From Alphaproteobacteria bacterium (GTDB lineage: Bacteria > Pseudomonadota > Alphaproteobacteria > CADEGL01), in contig JAPLOM010000030.1 of assembly GCA_026400755.1 (NCBI GenBank), positions 78,279-118,602 on the forward strand: a stretch of 40,324 nucleotides of DNA. Reading direction: 5' to 3'. The notes under the pieces are model-generated. The model saw only the letters and a list, made by a program, of their open reading frames with translations. It was not told the DNA's origin and ran no database searches. Below, piece by piece: positions 17,008-24,899 of this stretch (the first letter of the stretch is position 1; every line of letters begins with the position of its first letter). The position numbers were made by a program, and so were the translations under genes.

Positions 17008-17739
17008 GTGAAAGGCAAAGCGGTGGTCATTACCGGCGGCGCTCAGGGCATCGGCTACGCGATCGCGGAGCTTCTCGTCGAGCGCGGCGCCAAGGTCGCG
17101 ATCATGGACGTGGCGCAAGGCCCGATCGACAAGGCCGTCGCGGGTCTGAAGGCCAAGGGCGGCGAGGCCGTCGGCATTCCCGTCGACCTGCGCGTCGGCG
17201 CCAACTGCTACAAGGCGTTCGACCAGGCCGTGAAGGCCTTTGGCCGCATCGACGCGCTGGGCAACGTGGCCGGCGTCTATGTGCGCAAGCCGATCCTCGA
17301 GATCACCGACGACGAATGGAACGAGATGCTGGGCGTCAATGTGCGCGGCCTCTACCACATGACCGTCGCGGCCTTCAAACACATGAAGGAAAAGGGCGGC
17401 GGCAAGATCGTCAACATCGCCTCGATCGACGCCTGGAAGGCGCATCCGAAGAATTCGCACTACGCGGCGTCGAAGGCCGCGGTGGTCAGCCTGTCGCGCA
17501 GCTTCGCCCTCGAAGGCGCGCCCCACAAAATTTACGTCAACACCATCTCACCCGGCCCCGTGGCCACCGAGAAGGCCAAGAACGCGGGCTGGCTGCCCGA
17601 GGAAGCGGCCAAGGTTCCGCTCGGCCGCGCGGCGGAGCCCAAGGACATCGCCCAGGCCTTCTGCTACCTGGCCAGCGACGAAAGCAACTACGTCGTCGGC
17701 GTGAACCTGTTCGTGAACGGCGGCTACATCATTCTTTGA
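17008..17739 (+). CDS. Short-chain dehydrogenase/reductase (SDR) 1
   Basis: This 243-residue classical SDR has the nucleotide motif TGGAQGIG, D34 at the end of the second strand (favouring NAD over NADP), N111, S139, Y152 and K156 (HYAASK). The usual NNAG motif reads NVAG here. The start is GTG 17008, supported by GGAG about 8 bases upstream; no ATG fits. The next SDR gene begins 14 bases after its stop. It is clearly the outlier among the four SDRs in this cluster. The substrate is unknown; a hydroxy or oxo acid or alcohol of the neighbouring pathway is likely. Confidence 0.9.
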   Translation: MKGKAVVITGGAQGIGYAIAELLVERGAKVAIMDVAQGPIDKAVAGLKAKGGEAVGIPVDLRVGANCYKAFDQAVKAFGRIDALGNVAGVYVRKPILEITDDEWNEMLGVNVRGLYHMTVAAFKHMKEKGGGKIVNIASIDAWKAHPKNSHYAASKAAVVSLSRSFALEGAPHKIYVNTISPGPVATEKAKNAGWLPEEAAKVPLGRAAEPKDIAQAFCYLASDESNYVVGVNLFVNGGYIIL

Positions 17740-17753
17740 GCTGGGAGCGAAAC

Positions 17754-18530
17754 ATGGCGGGGACCCGGCCTGAAGCCAGTTTGGACGGCAAGATCATCAT
17801 CGTGACGGGCGCGGCCATGGGCATGGGCCGTACCCATGCCCAGCTTCTGGCCGGACGTGGGGCTCACGTCGTGGTGCAGGACATCGACAAGGCCAAGGCC
17901 GAGGAAACCGCGCAGCTGGTGACCAAGGCCGGCGGCAAGGCGCGTGTCATGGCCTGCGACATCTCGGACACGGACGCTGTGGCGCGCGCGTTCGCCTCGG
18001 TCGAAAAGGCACTGGGCCGCGTCGACGTGCTGGTCAACAACGCCGGTATCCACAATCGCCGCGCGATCGAAGAAGTCACGCCCCAGGACTTCGATGCCAC
18101 GTTCGGCGTCCACGTGAAGGGCACCTTCTTCGCGACCAAGGCCGTGATCCCGGGCATGAAGGCGCGCAAGTCCGGCAAGATCATCAACATCTCGTCGGCC
18201 TGGGGCATGGTGGGCAATCCCACCGACAGTCACTATTGCGGCGCCAAGGCGGCGCTTCTGGGCGTGACCAGGTCGTGGGCTAAGGAATTCGCGCCCTGGA
18301 ACATCAACGTCAACGCCATCGCTCCCGGCATGGTATTGACCGAGATGACAAAGCAGAACCGTTCGGCCGCTGAGATCAAGGAATTCTGCGACAAGCTGAT
18401 CCCGCTCGGCCGCATGGGCGAGCCCATGGAGTTCAGCTACGCGGTCGCTTTCCTGGCGTCGGCGGAATCGGACTTCATCACCGGCCAAGTCCTGTCGCCC
18501 AACGGCGGCGAATTCATCGTCGGATTCTAA
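17754..18530 (+). CDS. Short-chain dehydrogenase/reductase (SDR) 2
   Basis: This 258-residue classical SDR has the motif TGAAMGMG, D43 after the second strand (NAD preference), NNAG, S148, Y161 and K165 (HYCGAK). The usual asparagine of the catalytic tetrad (NVKG) is histidine here (H120, HVKG). It resembles SDR 3 and SDR 4 downstream far more than SDR 1. ATG 17754 follows GGGAGCG. The frame is open far upstream, but that part overlaps SDR 1. The next gene starts 12 bases later. Confidence 0.9.
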   Translation: MAGTRPEASLDGKIIIVTGAAMGMGRTHAQLLAGRGAHVVVQDIDKAKAEETAQLVTKAGGKARVMACDISDTDAVARAFASVEKALGRVDVLVNNAGIHNRRAIEEVTPQDFDATFGVHVKGTFFATKAVIPGMKARKSGKIINISSAWGMVGNPTDSHYCGAKAALLGVTRSWAKEFAPWNINVNAIAPGMVLTEMTKQNRSAAEIKEFCDKLIPLGRMGEPMEFSYAVAFLASAESDFITGQVLSPNGGEFIVGF

Positions 18531-18542
18531 GAGGCAGTGAAG

Positions 18543-19261
18543 ATGACAACCGATCAACGCAAGAGCGCGCGGCTCGACGGCAAGGTCGCGATCGTCACCG
18601 TAGCCGGCGCCGGTATGGGCAAGGCCGAAGCCATCTTCCTGGCCGAGCGCGGCGCGCGCGTGGGCGTCCAGGATATCGACGCCAAGGTGGCCGAGGCCAC
18701 GGTGGCCGAGATCCGCAAGGCGGGCGGCGAGGCCCTGGTGCTGGTTGGCGATCTGTCCAAGCCCGCCGATTCGGCGCGCAACGTGGCGGAGATTGCGGCC
18801 AAGTGGGGCACGGTCGACGTCCTGGTGAACAACGCCGGCATCCACGAATTCAAGGATTCCGAGCAAATGGACGAAGCCAGCTTCGACCGGATGTTCGGCG
18901 TCAACGTGAAGGGCCTGTTCTTCGCGACCCAGGCCGTGATCAAAGGCATGAAGGCCAAGGGCAGCGGCAAGATCATCAACATCGCCTCCACCGCCGCCAT
19001 GGTGGGGCAGGCAGGCAGCCCGCACTACTCGGGCTCCAAAGGGGCCGTGCTGGCGATGACCAAGTCGTGGGCCAAGGAGTTGGCGCCCTGGAAGATCACC
19101 GTGAACGCAATCTGCCCGGGTCCGATCATGACCGACATGGTGATCCGCGCTCGCGGCATCGAAGGCGCAAAGAAGCGCGCGGAGACGGAAATCCCCCTGC
19201 GCCGCTATGGCGAGGCCAATCCATGGCCATCAACGGCGGCACCACCATCGTCGGCATCTGA
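18543..19261 (+). pseudogene. Short-chain dehydrogenase/reductase (SDR) 3, C-terminally damaged
   Basis: The first 224 codons are a normal SDR close to its neighbour: S149, Y162 and K166 are intact, and D44 suggests NAD. After RRYGE the frame breaks. The expected ending QSMAINGGTTIVGI and stop (19259-19261) lie in another frame, and about 20 codons that SDR 4 has at this point (between RRYGN and GQSM) are missing. A deletion of roughly 60 bases, not a multiple of three, explains this. The first glycine of the TGxxxGxG cofactor motif is also valine (V20). In the present frame no stop occurs and translation would continue into SDR 4, giving a 503-residue fusion (18543-20054). ATG 18543 follows GAGG; GTG 18537 is too close to it. 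Confidence 0.8.
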
Positions 19262-19268
19262 GGGTTCC

Positions 19269-20054
19269 ATGGGCGCAGCGATCGACAACCGCACTTCCGC
19301 CAGCCTCGACGGCAAGGTCGTCTACATCACGGGCGCAGGCGCCGGCATGGGGCGCGAGGACGCGCTTCTGGTGGCCACGCGCGGCGCGCTTGTGGCCGTG
19401 CAGGATATCGACGGCAAAGCCGCGCAAGAAACCGTGGCCAAGATTTCGGCCGCCGGCGGCCAAGCCTTCGCCATCGTGGGCGATGTGGCCAAGCCCGAGG
19501 ACTGCAAGCGCATGGCGCAGGAGGCCGAGGCCAAGCGGGGCCGCGTGGACGTGCTGGTCAACAACGCCGGCATCCATGAGCGGCGCGACTTGGAGGCTAT
19601 GGAGGAAGTCCACTTCAACCGCATGTTCGACGTGCATGTGAAGGGCAGCTTCTTCACGACCCAGGCGCTGGTGCCCGGCATGAAAGCGCGCGAGTCCGGC
19701 AAGATCATCAACATCGCCTCGACCGCGGGCATGGTCGCGACCGTGGGCGATGCCCATTACTGCGCGGCCAAGGCGGCCTTGCTGGGCTTCACCAAGGCCT
19801 GGGCCAAGGAACTCGCGCCCTGGAACATCAACGTGAATGCCATCTGTCCGGGGCCGATTGCGACAGAGCTGGCCGTGCGCAACCGCGGCTGGGACGGCAT
19901 CCGCGAGCGGGCGGAGAAGGAGATTCCGCTGCGCCGCTACGGCAACCCCATCGACGTGGCGTATGCGGTGGCCTTCCTGGCCTCGGCCGAATCCGATTTC
20001 ATCACCGGCCAGTCCATGCCCATCGCGGGCGGCCTGGCCATCGTCGGAATCTGA
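19269..20054 (+). CDS. Short-chain dehydrogenase/reductase (SDR) 4
   Basis: This 261-residue classical SDR has TGAGAGMG at 21-28, D47 after strand two (NAD preference), NNAG, S151, Y164 and K168, with the tetrad asparagine replaced by histidine (DVHVKG) as in SDR 2. It is complete, ending SMPIAGGLAIVGI. GAGGG precedes ATG 19269 by a few bases, so it can be translated on its own. The same frame is also open through the damaged SDR 3 upstream. It ends three bases before the stop of the convergent orphan gene. Confidence 0.88.
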   Translation: MGAAIDNRTSASLDGKVVYITGAGAGMGREDALLVATRGALVAVQDIDGKAAQETVAKISAAGGQAFAIVGDVAKPEDCKRMAQEAEAKRGRVDVLVNNAGIHERRDLEAMEEVHFNRMFDVHVKGSFFTTQALVPGMKARESGKIINIASTAGMVATVGDAHYCAAKAALLGFTKAWAKELAPWNINVNAICPGPIATELAVRNRGWDGIRERAEKEIPLRRYGNPIDVAYAVAFLASAESDFITGQSMPIAGGLAIVGI

Positions 20055-20057
20055 AAT

Positions 20058-20651
20058 CTATATTCCGAATATCTCTTTCTTTTTTGTGTACGGCATTTGT
20101 TTGCTTATGAGTTTCGCCGCGTCGATCTTGCTCTGTATCAATTGCATATCGCTCTGAGACAATGCTGAAAATTTTTCAAACGCTTCCCGATCTGGGTTGT
20201 TCGCTATCTTCTTCGCGAGGCTAACAGTATCGACCTTGCTGAGATCGACGTCAGTTAGATCGAATCCTAGGTCAAATAGCGGCCGAGGTCCTACACCCTC
20301 TTGATATTCTGATAGGAAGATCGCAGCGGCAGCCATAACTTCAATTTTTGTTTCATCAGTCTCTCGGACGATCTCGCTGCCTATTGCATCAAGAATTTGT
20401 TCTTTCGAGTAAGGAAGTAAATTAACGTCTTTGATCGCGTTAGCGCCGCGTTTTTCACGTTCCAAAAATGCGCCATATTCCGCGACGATTTTTATATTCT
20501 CTAGGGTGAGGTTTTTCTTTTCAGTCGGCGGTGCAACTATCTGACCAGATATCGTCGTGCCGGGTTTTTTCTGAGTCACAGGTTTTCTTCGTCGCCATAT
20601 AAAGAAAGCGACCAAGAGAATAAGTACGACAATCCACGTCCATTCGGTCAT
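20058..20651 (-). CDS. Hypothetical membrane-anchored protein, AT-richer than its surroundings
   Basis: This 197-residue protein is not recognised. Residues 5-18 (WTWIVVLILLVAFF) form a single membrane helix followed by the basic WRRRKP segment, so most of the protein should face the cytoplasm. The rest is charged and mostly helical. There are no cysteines, no metal sites and no repeat. The DNA is visibly richer in A and T than the genes on both sides, with codons such as ATA, TTA and AAT that are rare elsewhere in the window, which suggests recent acquisition. A GGAAGG sequence lies about 13 bases before ATG 20651. It is convergent with SDR 4. Confidence 0.7.
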   Translation of the reverse strand: MTEWTWIVVLILLVAFFIWRRRKPVTQKKPGTTISGQIVAPPTEKKNLTLENIKIVAEYGAFLEREKRGANAIKDVNLLPYSKEQILDAIGSEIVRETDETKIEVMAAAAIFLSEYQEGVGPRPLFDLGFDLTDVDLSKVDTVSLAKKIANNPDREAFEKFSALSQSDMQLIQSKIDAAKLISKQMPYTKKKEIFGI

Positions 20652-20674
20652 TAGGCCGTGTCAACCTTCCAGCT

Positions 20675-21919
20675 TTAAAACCGCTCGATCCGATACGGCT
20701 TCAGGTCGATCACGGACGGCCGGTCGGCCATCATGTCGGACACCAGGCGGCCGCACACGGCGGCTTGGGTCAGGCCGTAATGGCCGCTGCCGAAGGCGTA
20801 GAAGACGTTGCGGAAGCGCGGCGCGCGCGAGATCACGGGCACCGAATCCGGCATCATCGGCCGGTCGCCGCTCCACTGGGTGTAACCTTCGGTCTGGATG
20901 CCCGGGAAGACGCGCTGCGCCACCTTCAGCACCGCGTCCGCGCGGCGCCAGTCTGGTGGAGAATCCACGCCCGAAAATTCCAGCGTGCCGGCGAAGCGTA
21001 AGCCCATCGACATGGGCGTGATGGCCACCTGATGCTCCGCCGCTACGACGACGTGGCGAAGTTGAATGCCGGAGTTGGGCAGGGTGACGTGATAGCCCTT
21101 GCCGGATTCGAGCGGCACCTTGCTGCCCATCAGCGCGGCCAGACGATGCGAGTATGCGCCCGCCGCGACCACCAGATTCTGGACCGGGCGCACGGCTTGA
21201 TTGGTGCGCAGGGCGCGCGGCCCTTCCGGTCCCATCTCGATGGCGCTGACGGTCTCGCGCAGGATCGTGCCGCCGTTGCGCTGGAACGTCTCGGCCAGGC
21301 CGGTGACGATGCGGAACGGATCGGCCACGTGCCGGAACTCGGGCTCGAAGATAGCGCAGGTGTATTTGGACGGCAGGCCTGGTTCGAGTTGGCGCAGTTC
21401 GGCGGCGTTCAGGCGCTGGCTCTTATAGCCGCGCTCCCACAGCATCTGCCAGATCGGCAGGTCGGCCTCGAGGTTCGCTTCGCGTTCGTAGGGGTTGATG
21501 CAACCGCCGTGGCTGACTTGGTCCTCCAGCCGCGCATCCTTCAGGAGCGGCAGCCAGTGGTCGTAGGCGATGTGCTGGATCGCGCCCAGCGACTCGATGG
21601 TGCTGCCGATGCGCGCATTGCTGCCCGTGGGCAGAAAGCGCAGCAGCCACGGAATGAGGCGCGGGAAATAGGTCGGCTTGAGCGCCAGCGGGCCAAGCGG
21701 GTCCAGCAGGTAGCGCGGGATTTTCTTGAGCATGCCGGGTGTGGCCACGGGGAAGGCATGGTCGACGCCGATGCCGCCCGCGTTGCCGAAGGAACAGCCC
21801 TCGCCCGGCGGCAGCCGGTCGATGACCGTAACTTGGCGTCCCTCGCGCTGAAGGGTGAGCGCGGTGGCCATACCGACCACGCCTGCGCCGATGATGGTGA
21901 CGGGAGACGTGGCATTCAT
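20675..21919 (-). CDS. FAD-dependent D-amino acid dehydrogenase (DadA/DAO family), probably for D-hydroxyproline
   Basis: This 414-residue flavoprotein of the DAO family has the dinucleotide motif GAGVVG at residues 11-16, an acidic residue ending strand two (TVIDRLPPG) and the DadA-type segments CSFGNAGGI and WSGDRPMMPDSVPVI near the C-terminus. It oxidises a D-amino acid to the imino acid and passes electrons to the respiratory chain. It is divergent from a hydroxyproline 2-epimerase-like gene with shared palindromic operators between them, so D-hydroxyproline (cis-4-hydroxy-D-proline) is the likely substrate. The family alone would also allow D-alanine or D-proline. Confidence 0.85.
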   Translation of the reverse strand: MNATSPVTIIGAGVVGMATALTLQREGRQVTVIDRLPPGEGCSFGNAGGIGVDHAFPVATPGMLKKIPRYLLDPLGPLALKPTYFPRLIPWLLRFLPTGSNARIGSTIESLGAIQHIAYDHWLPLLKDARLEDQVSHGGCINPYEREANLEADLPIWQMLWERGYKSQRLNAAELRQLEPGLPSKYTCAIFEPEFRHVADPFRIVTGLAETFQRNGGTILRETVSAIEMGPEGPRALRTNQAVRPVQNLVVAAGAYSHRLAALMGSKVPLESGKGYHVTLPNSGIQLRHVVVAAEHQVAITPMSMGLRFAGTLEFSGVDSPPDWRRADAVLKVAQRVFPGIQTEGYTQWSGDRPMMPDSVPVISRAPRFRNVFYAFGSGHYGLTQAAVCGRLVSDMMADRPSVIDLKPYRIERF

Positions 21920-21954
21920 GGCGGACCTTCAGGGGTTCGAGGCGGCGGAGGGCG

Positions 21955-21970
21955 ATCTATTGCAATAGAT
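21955..21970. promoter_or_regulatory. Perfect 16-bp palindrome (candidate operator)
   Basis: ATCTATTGCAATAGAT is its own reverse complement. It lies in the 110-base gap between the divergent dehydrogenase and epimerase genes, 35 bases before the dehydrogenase start and 60 bases before the epimerase start. Confidence 0.55.
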
Positions 21971-21975
21971 AAGCC

Positions 21976-21988
21976 CTTGTGCAACAAG
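21976..21988. promoter_or_regulatory. CTTGT-GCA-ACAAG inverted repeat (candidate GntR-type operator)
   Basis: The TTGT-N3-ACAA pattern resembles operators of FCD-type GntR regulators, which often control D-amino acid and hydroxyproline genes. Its centre is about 20 bases, near two helical turns, from that of the adjacent palindrome. No GntR gene lies in the window. Confidence 0.45.
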
Positions 21989-22029
21989 CTTTTTATCCGG
22001 CCCGACCGGGCCGTGCAGGGGTTCGCGCC

Positions 22030-23028
22030 ATGGCCAGCCATACCTTCTTCTGCATCGATTCGCACACCTGCGGCTGCCCCGTGCGGGTGGTGGCGGGTGG
22101 CGCGCCGCCGCTGAAGGGTGCTTCGGCCAGCGAACGCCGCCAGAATCTCCTGGCTGAATACGATTGGGTCCGCACCGGCCTGATGTTCGAGCCGCGCGGC
22201 CACGACATGATGTCGGGCAGCATCCTCTATCCGCCCACGCGCCCCGATTGCGACCTGGGCATCATCTTCATCGAGACCAGCGGTTCGCTGCCCATGTGCG
22301 GCCACGGCACCATCGGCACGGTGACGGTGGCGCTGGAGCGCGGCCTGGTCCATCCCATGACGCCCGGCAAGCTGCGGCTCGACACGCCGGCCGGCGTGGT
22401 CGAGGCCACCTACGTCCAGAACGGCGAGCATGTGGACACGGTTCGCATCGTCAACGTGCCGTCCTATGTTCACGCCACGGGCATCGAGGTCGATTGCCCG
22501 GAATACGGCGCGCTGACCATCAACATCGCCTATGGCGGAAACTTCTACGCCATCGTCGAGCCGCAGAAGAACTATCGCGGGCTCGAGCACATGACGGCCA
22601 ACGATATCATCCGTCTGTCGCCGAAATTCCGAGAGCGCGTGAACGCCGCCCTCCTATGCGTGCATCCCGAGGATGAAACAATCCGCGGCGTCGAGCACAT
22701 CATGTGGACAGGCAAGCCGTCCAAGGGCGCCGACGGCAAGAGCGCGGTGTTCACCGCCGAACGCGCCATCGACCGCAGCCCGTGCGGCACCGGCACCTCG
22801 GCGCGCATGGCGCTGTTGCATTCGCGCGGCGAATTGAAGCAGGGACAGGATTACGTCCACGAGAGCCTCATCGGCAGCCTCTTCCACGGCCGTGTCGAAG
22901 GCCTGGCCAAGGTTGGCAACCATCCGGCCGTGATCCCCAGCATCGAAGGCTGGGCGCGCATCACCGGCTACAACACGATCTTCATCGACGACCGCGACCC
23001 CTACGCCCACGGCTTCACGCTGCCGTAG
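22030..23028 (+). CDS. Proline racemase family, 4-hydroxyproline 2-epimerase type
   Basis: This 332-residue enzyme of the proline racemase/hydroxyproline epimerase family has both catalytic cysteines: C90 in MCGHGTIG and C252 in DRSPCGTGTSAR. The Cys/Cys pair and the length of about 333 fit 4-hydroxyproline 2-epimerase, which converts trans-4-hydroxy-L-proline to cis-4-hydroxy-D-proline; relatives with Thr in place of the second or Ser in place of the first Cys are dehydratases or other epimerases. ATG 22030 was chosen because AGGGG precedes it; the frame is open back to 21979 but would cover the operators. It is divergent from the DadA-like gene, which would oxidise its product. Confidence 0.88.
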   Translation: MASHTFFCIDSHTCGCPVRVVAGGAPPLKGASASERRQNLLAEYDWVRTGLMFEPRGHDMMSGSILYPPTRPDCDLGIIFIETSGSLPMCGHGTIGTVTVALERGLVHPMTPGKLRLDTPAGVVEATYVQNGEHVDTVRIVNVPSYVHATGIEVDCPEYGALTINIAYGGNFYAIVEPQKNYRGLEHMTANDIIRLSPKFRERVNAALLCVHPEDETIRGVEHIMWTGKPSKGADGKSAVFTAERAIDRSPCGTGTSARMALLHSRGELKQGQDYVHESLIGSLFHGRVEGLAKVGNHPAVIPSIEGWARITGYNTIFIDDRDPYAHGFTLP

Positions 23029-23051
23029 GTTCACGCGGCGTATTTTTCATT

Positions 23052-23156
23052 CGTCATGCCGGCCTTTGAGCCGGCATCCAGTCTCGGAGCGCGCTTAGGA
23101 CTCTTCTTATCGGCCTCACGGCCTCCACTGGACCCCGGATCAAGTCCGGGGTGACG
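23052..23156. repeat. Inverted pair of REP-like palindromic elements
   Basis: Element one (23052-23081) folds as ATGCCGGC-CTTTGA-GCCGGCAT flanked by CGTC and CCAG. Element two (23128-23156) folds as ACCCCGGA-TCAAG-TCCGGGGT and, read on the other strand, has the same CGTCA...CTTGA...TCCAG frame. They face each other across about 46 bases between two convergent genes. Such elements are widespread in alphaproteobacterial genomes (from memory). They may end transcription from both sides. Confidence 0.7.
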
Positions 23157-23162
23157 GCCCTT

Positions 23163-24173
23163 TTACCCTGCCGTCGCGCCGCCGATCAGGTTCACGCTCA
23201 ACAGGAACTCGGAGGGGAACTCGCGCCGGATCACGGGCTCGGTTTCCATCGGCGCGGCCAGCGCCTCGGCATCGGCGCGGCGCGCGGCAACGGCGTCGTC
23301 CACCGAGACGGTCTTGAAGCGGAACGCCTGGTTGGGGCGCAACTGCGCGAGACGTCCCACGTCGGGTGCGATGATGGTCGCGATCTTGGGATAGCCGCCG
23401 GTCGATTGCCGGTCGGCCATCAACGCCAAAGGCTGGCCGTCGCCGGGCACCTGGATCGAGCCCATGGCGATGCCGTCCGAGATGATGTGGAAGCCGCGCG
23501 CATGGGTCAGGCGCGGCCCGTCCAGCCGGAAGGCCATGCGGTCGCTGCGCGGTGAGACCGTCCAAGGTCCTTGGCGGAACACTTCGATCTGGTCTTCGGA
23601 GAAATAGTCGTCCTGCGGCCCCAGCACGGCGCGGATCACGTCCGTCGGGCGTTGCAGCCACGGCGTCAGCAGACGCTCCGGCGCGCCCGCCTGGGCCTTC
23701 GCGCCGGCGATGGGCAGGATGTCGCCCGCCGCGAGCCCGCGCCCCTCTAAGCCCCCCAGGGCCGAGCGGGTGTGGGTCGAGAGCGAGTTGAGGAACGGCG
23801 GCAGGTCGATCTGCCCGGCCACGGCCAGGTAGGTCCAGGCGCCGCCAACTCCGGCGCGTATGGTCAGCTTGGAGCCCGGCGCCAGTTCCAGCCGCACCCA
23901 GCCCGGCAGTTTCACGCCGTCCAGCAGCACCTCGAAGCCGCCGCCCGCGACGGCCAGGGAGAGGGCGCCGCCTTCGGCCGCGACCTCGATGCCACCCAGC
24001 GAAATCTCGATGGCGACCGCGCCCGCTTCGTTGTCCAGCGCCAGGTTGGCGGCCGCGTGGGCCAGACGGTCCATGGCGCCCGCGGCGGTCACGCCATAGC
24101 GCAGATATCCGTCGCGCCCATGGTCCTGCAGCGTGACGCCCGGCCCGGCGGTGAGGATTTTGAGGCTGGTCAC
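23163..24173 (-). CDS. pxpC: 5-oxoprolinase subunit PxpC (biotin-dependent carboxyltransferase family)
   Basis: This 336-residue protein is of the KipA/PxpC family. It starts with the typical LKILTAGPGVTLQDHGRDGYLRYGV and has the SDRMAFRLDGP and PGDGQPLALMADRQSTGGYPKIA segments. With PxpB it forms a heteromer that supports ATP-dependent opening of 5-oxoproline to glutamate by the PxpABC complex in the cytoplasm. ATG 24173 overlaps the pxpB stop by four bases, so translation is coupled. It ends just before a REP-like inverted pair. Confidence 0.93.
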   Translation of the reverse strand: MTSLKILTAGPGVTLQDHGRDGYLRYGVTAAGAMDRLAHAAANLALDNEAGAVAIEISLGGIEVAAEGGALSLAVAGGGFEVLLDGVKLPGWVRLELAPGSKLTIRAGVGGAWTYLAVAGQIDLPPFLNSLSTHTRSALGGLEGRGLAAGDILPIAGAKAQAGAPERLLTPWLQRPTDVIRAVLGPQDDYFSEDQIEVFRQGPWTVSPRSDRMAFRLDGPRLTHARGFHIISDGIAMGSIQVPGDGQPLALMADRQSTGGYPKIATIIAPDVGRLAQLRPNQAFRFKTVSVDDAVAARRADAEALAAPMETEPVIRREFPSEFLLSVNLIGGATAG

Positions 24174-24889
24174 GACAGGCTCTCCGAGCGCGCCACGACC
24201 TCACCCTTCTCGGCGCGCGCGTCCAGCGCATCATAGGTCGCGCGGTCGATGGGCTCGAACGTGATTTGGTCGCCGGCCTCGGCCAGGAAGGCCGGGTTGC
24301 GGTTGCGCGAAAAGAAACGCTCCGGCGTGCGCCCCACCAGCCACCAGCCGGTCGGCATGGAGATGGTGGTGATGATGCTCATGCCGTCGGCGATCATGAT
24401 GACCTGCGATAGGGTCGGCGGGCGCGGCGTCGTCCGGCGCGAAAGCGTGAGTTCCTTCGGTGCGCCGCCCAGATAACAGAAGCCGGGCGCGAAGCCGTAC
24501 ATATAGGCGCGATAGGTTGCGCCCGCGTGAAGCTGCACGACCTTTTCGACCGTCAGTCCCTTTTCCTTGGCGATGTGGCCCAGATCCTCGCCGAACGCGG
24601 GGTCATAGCAGCAGGGAACGATCCAGCGCTTGCGCGCGGCAGGCGCGGGCGTGGCGTCGAGCGATTCGACGATCTTCACCAGCGACGCGCGGTCGAGCGT
24701 CAACGGATCGTAATGGATCATCAAGGAACGGAAGGTCGGTACCGTCTCGCGGATGCCGCGCACCGACTTCGCCGCCAGGCTGGCGTCGAGCGCCATCACC
24801 CGGTCATGGATGGCCGGATCGATGTGCAAACCGTATTCGACGACGAGGGCCGCTTCGCCCGCATCGAGGAAGCGTGGCGCGATACTCAT
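24170..24889 (-). CDS. pxpB: 5-oxoprolinase subunit PxpB (KipI family)
   Basis: This 239-residue KipI/PxpB-type protein keeps the family core: PRFLDAGEAALVVEYG at the N-terminus, IPVCY-like IVPCCYDPAFGEDL, and YMYGFAPGFCYLGG followed by the PTGWWLVGRTP segment. It is the partner of PxpC in prokaryotic 5-oxoprolinase. ATG 24889 was chosen as the family N-terminus; the frame is open further upstream into pxpA. It starts 10 bases after pxpA and overlaps pxpC by four bases. KipI of Bacillus also inhibits a sporulation kinase, but the pxpABC context makes the oxoprolinase role much more likely. Confidence 0.93.
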   Translation of the reverse strand: MSIAPRFLDAGEAALVVEYGLHIDPAIHDRVMALDASLAAKSVRGIRETVPTFRSLMIHYDPLTLDRASLVKIVESLDATPAPAARKRWIVPCCYDPAFGEDLGHIAKEKGLTVEKVVQLHAGATYRAYMYGFAPGFCYLGGAPKELTLSRRTTPRPPTLSQVIMIADGMSIITTISMPTGWWLVGRTPERFFSRNRNPAFLAEAGDQITFEPIDRATYDALDARAEKGEVVARSESLS

Positions 24890-24899
24890 GGTGCGAACG

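Noticed and set aside
18543-20054. A genuine evolved bifunctional SDR-SDR fusion
   Set aside because: The old SDR 3 ending and stop codon persist in another frame, a block of conserved residues is missing, and the linker (NPWPSTAAPP...) is frame-shifted sequence, so it is better explained by a deletion.
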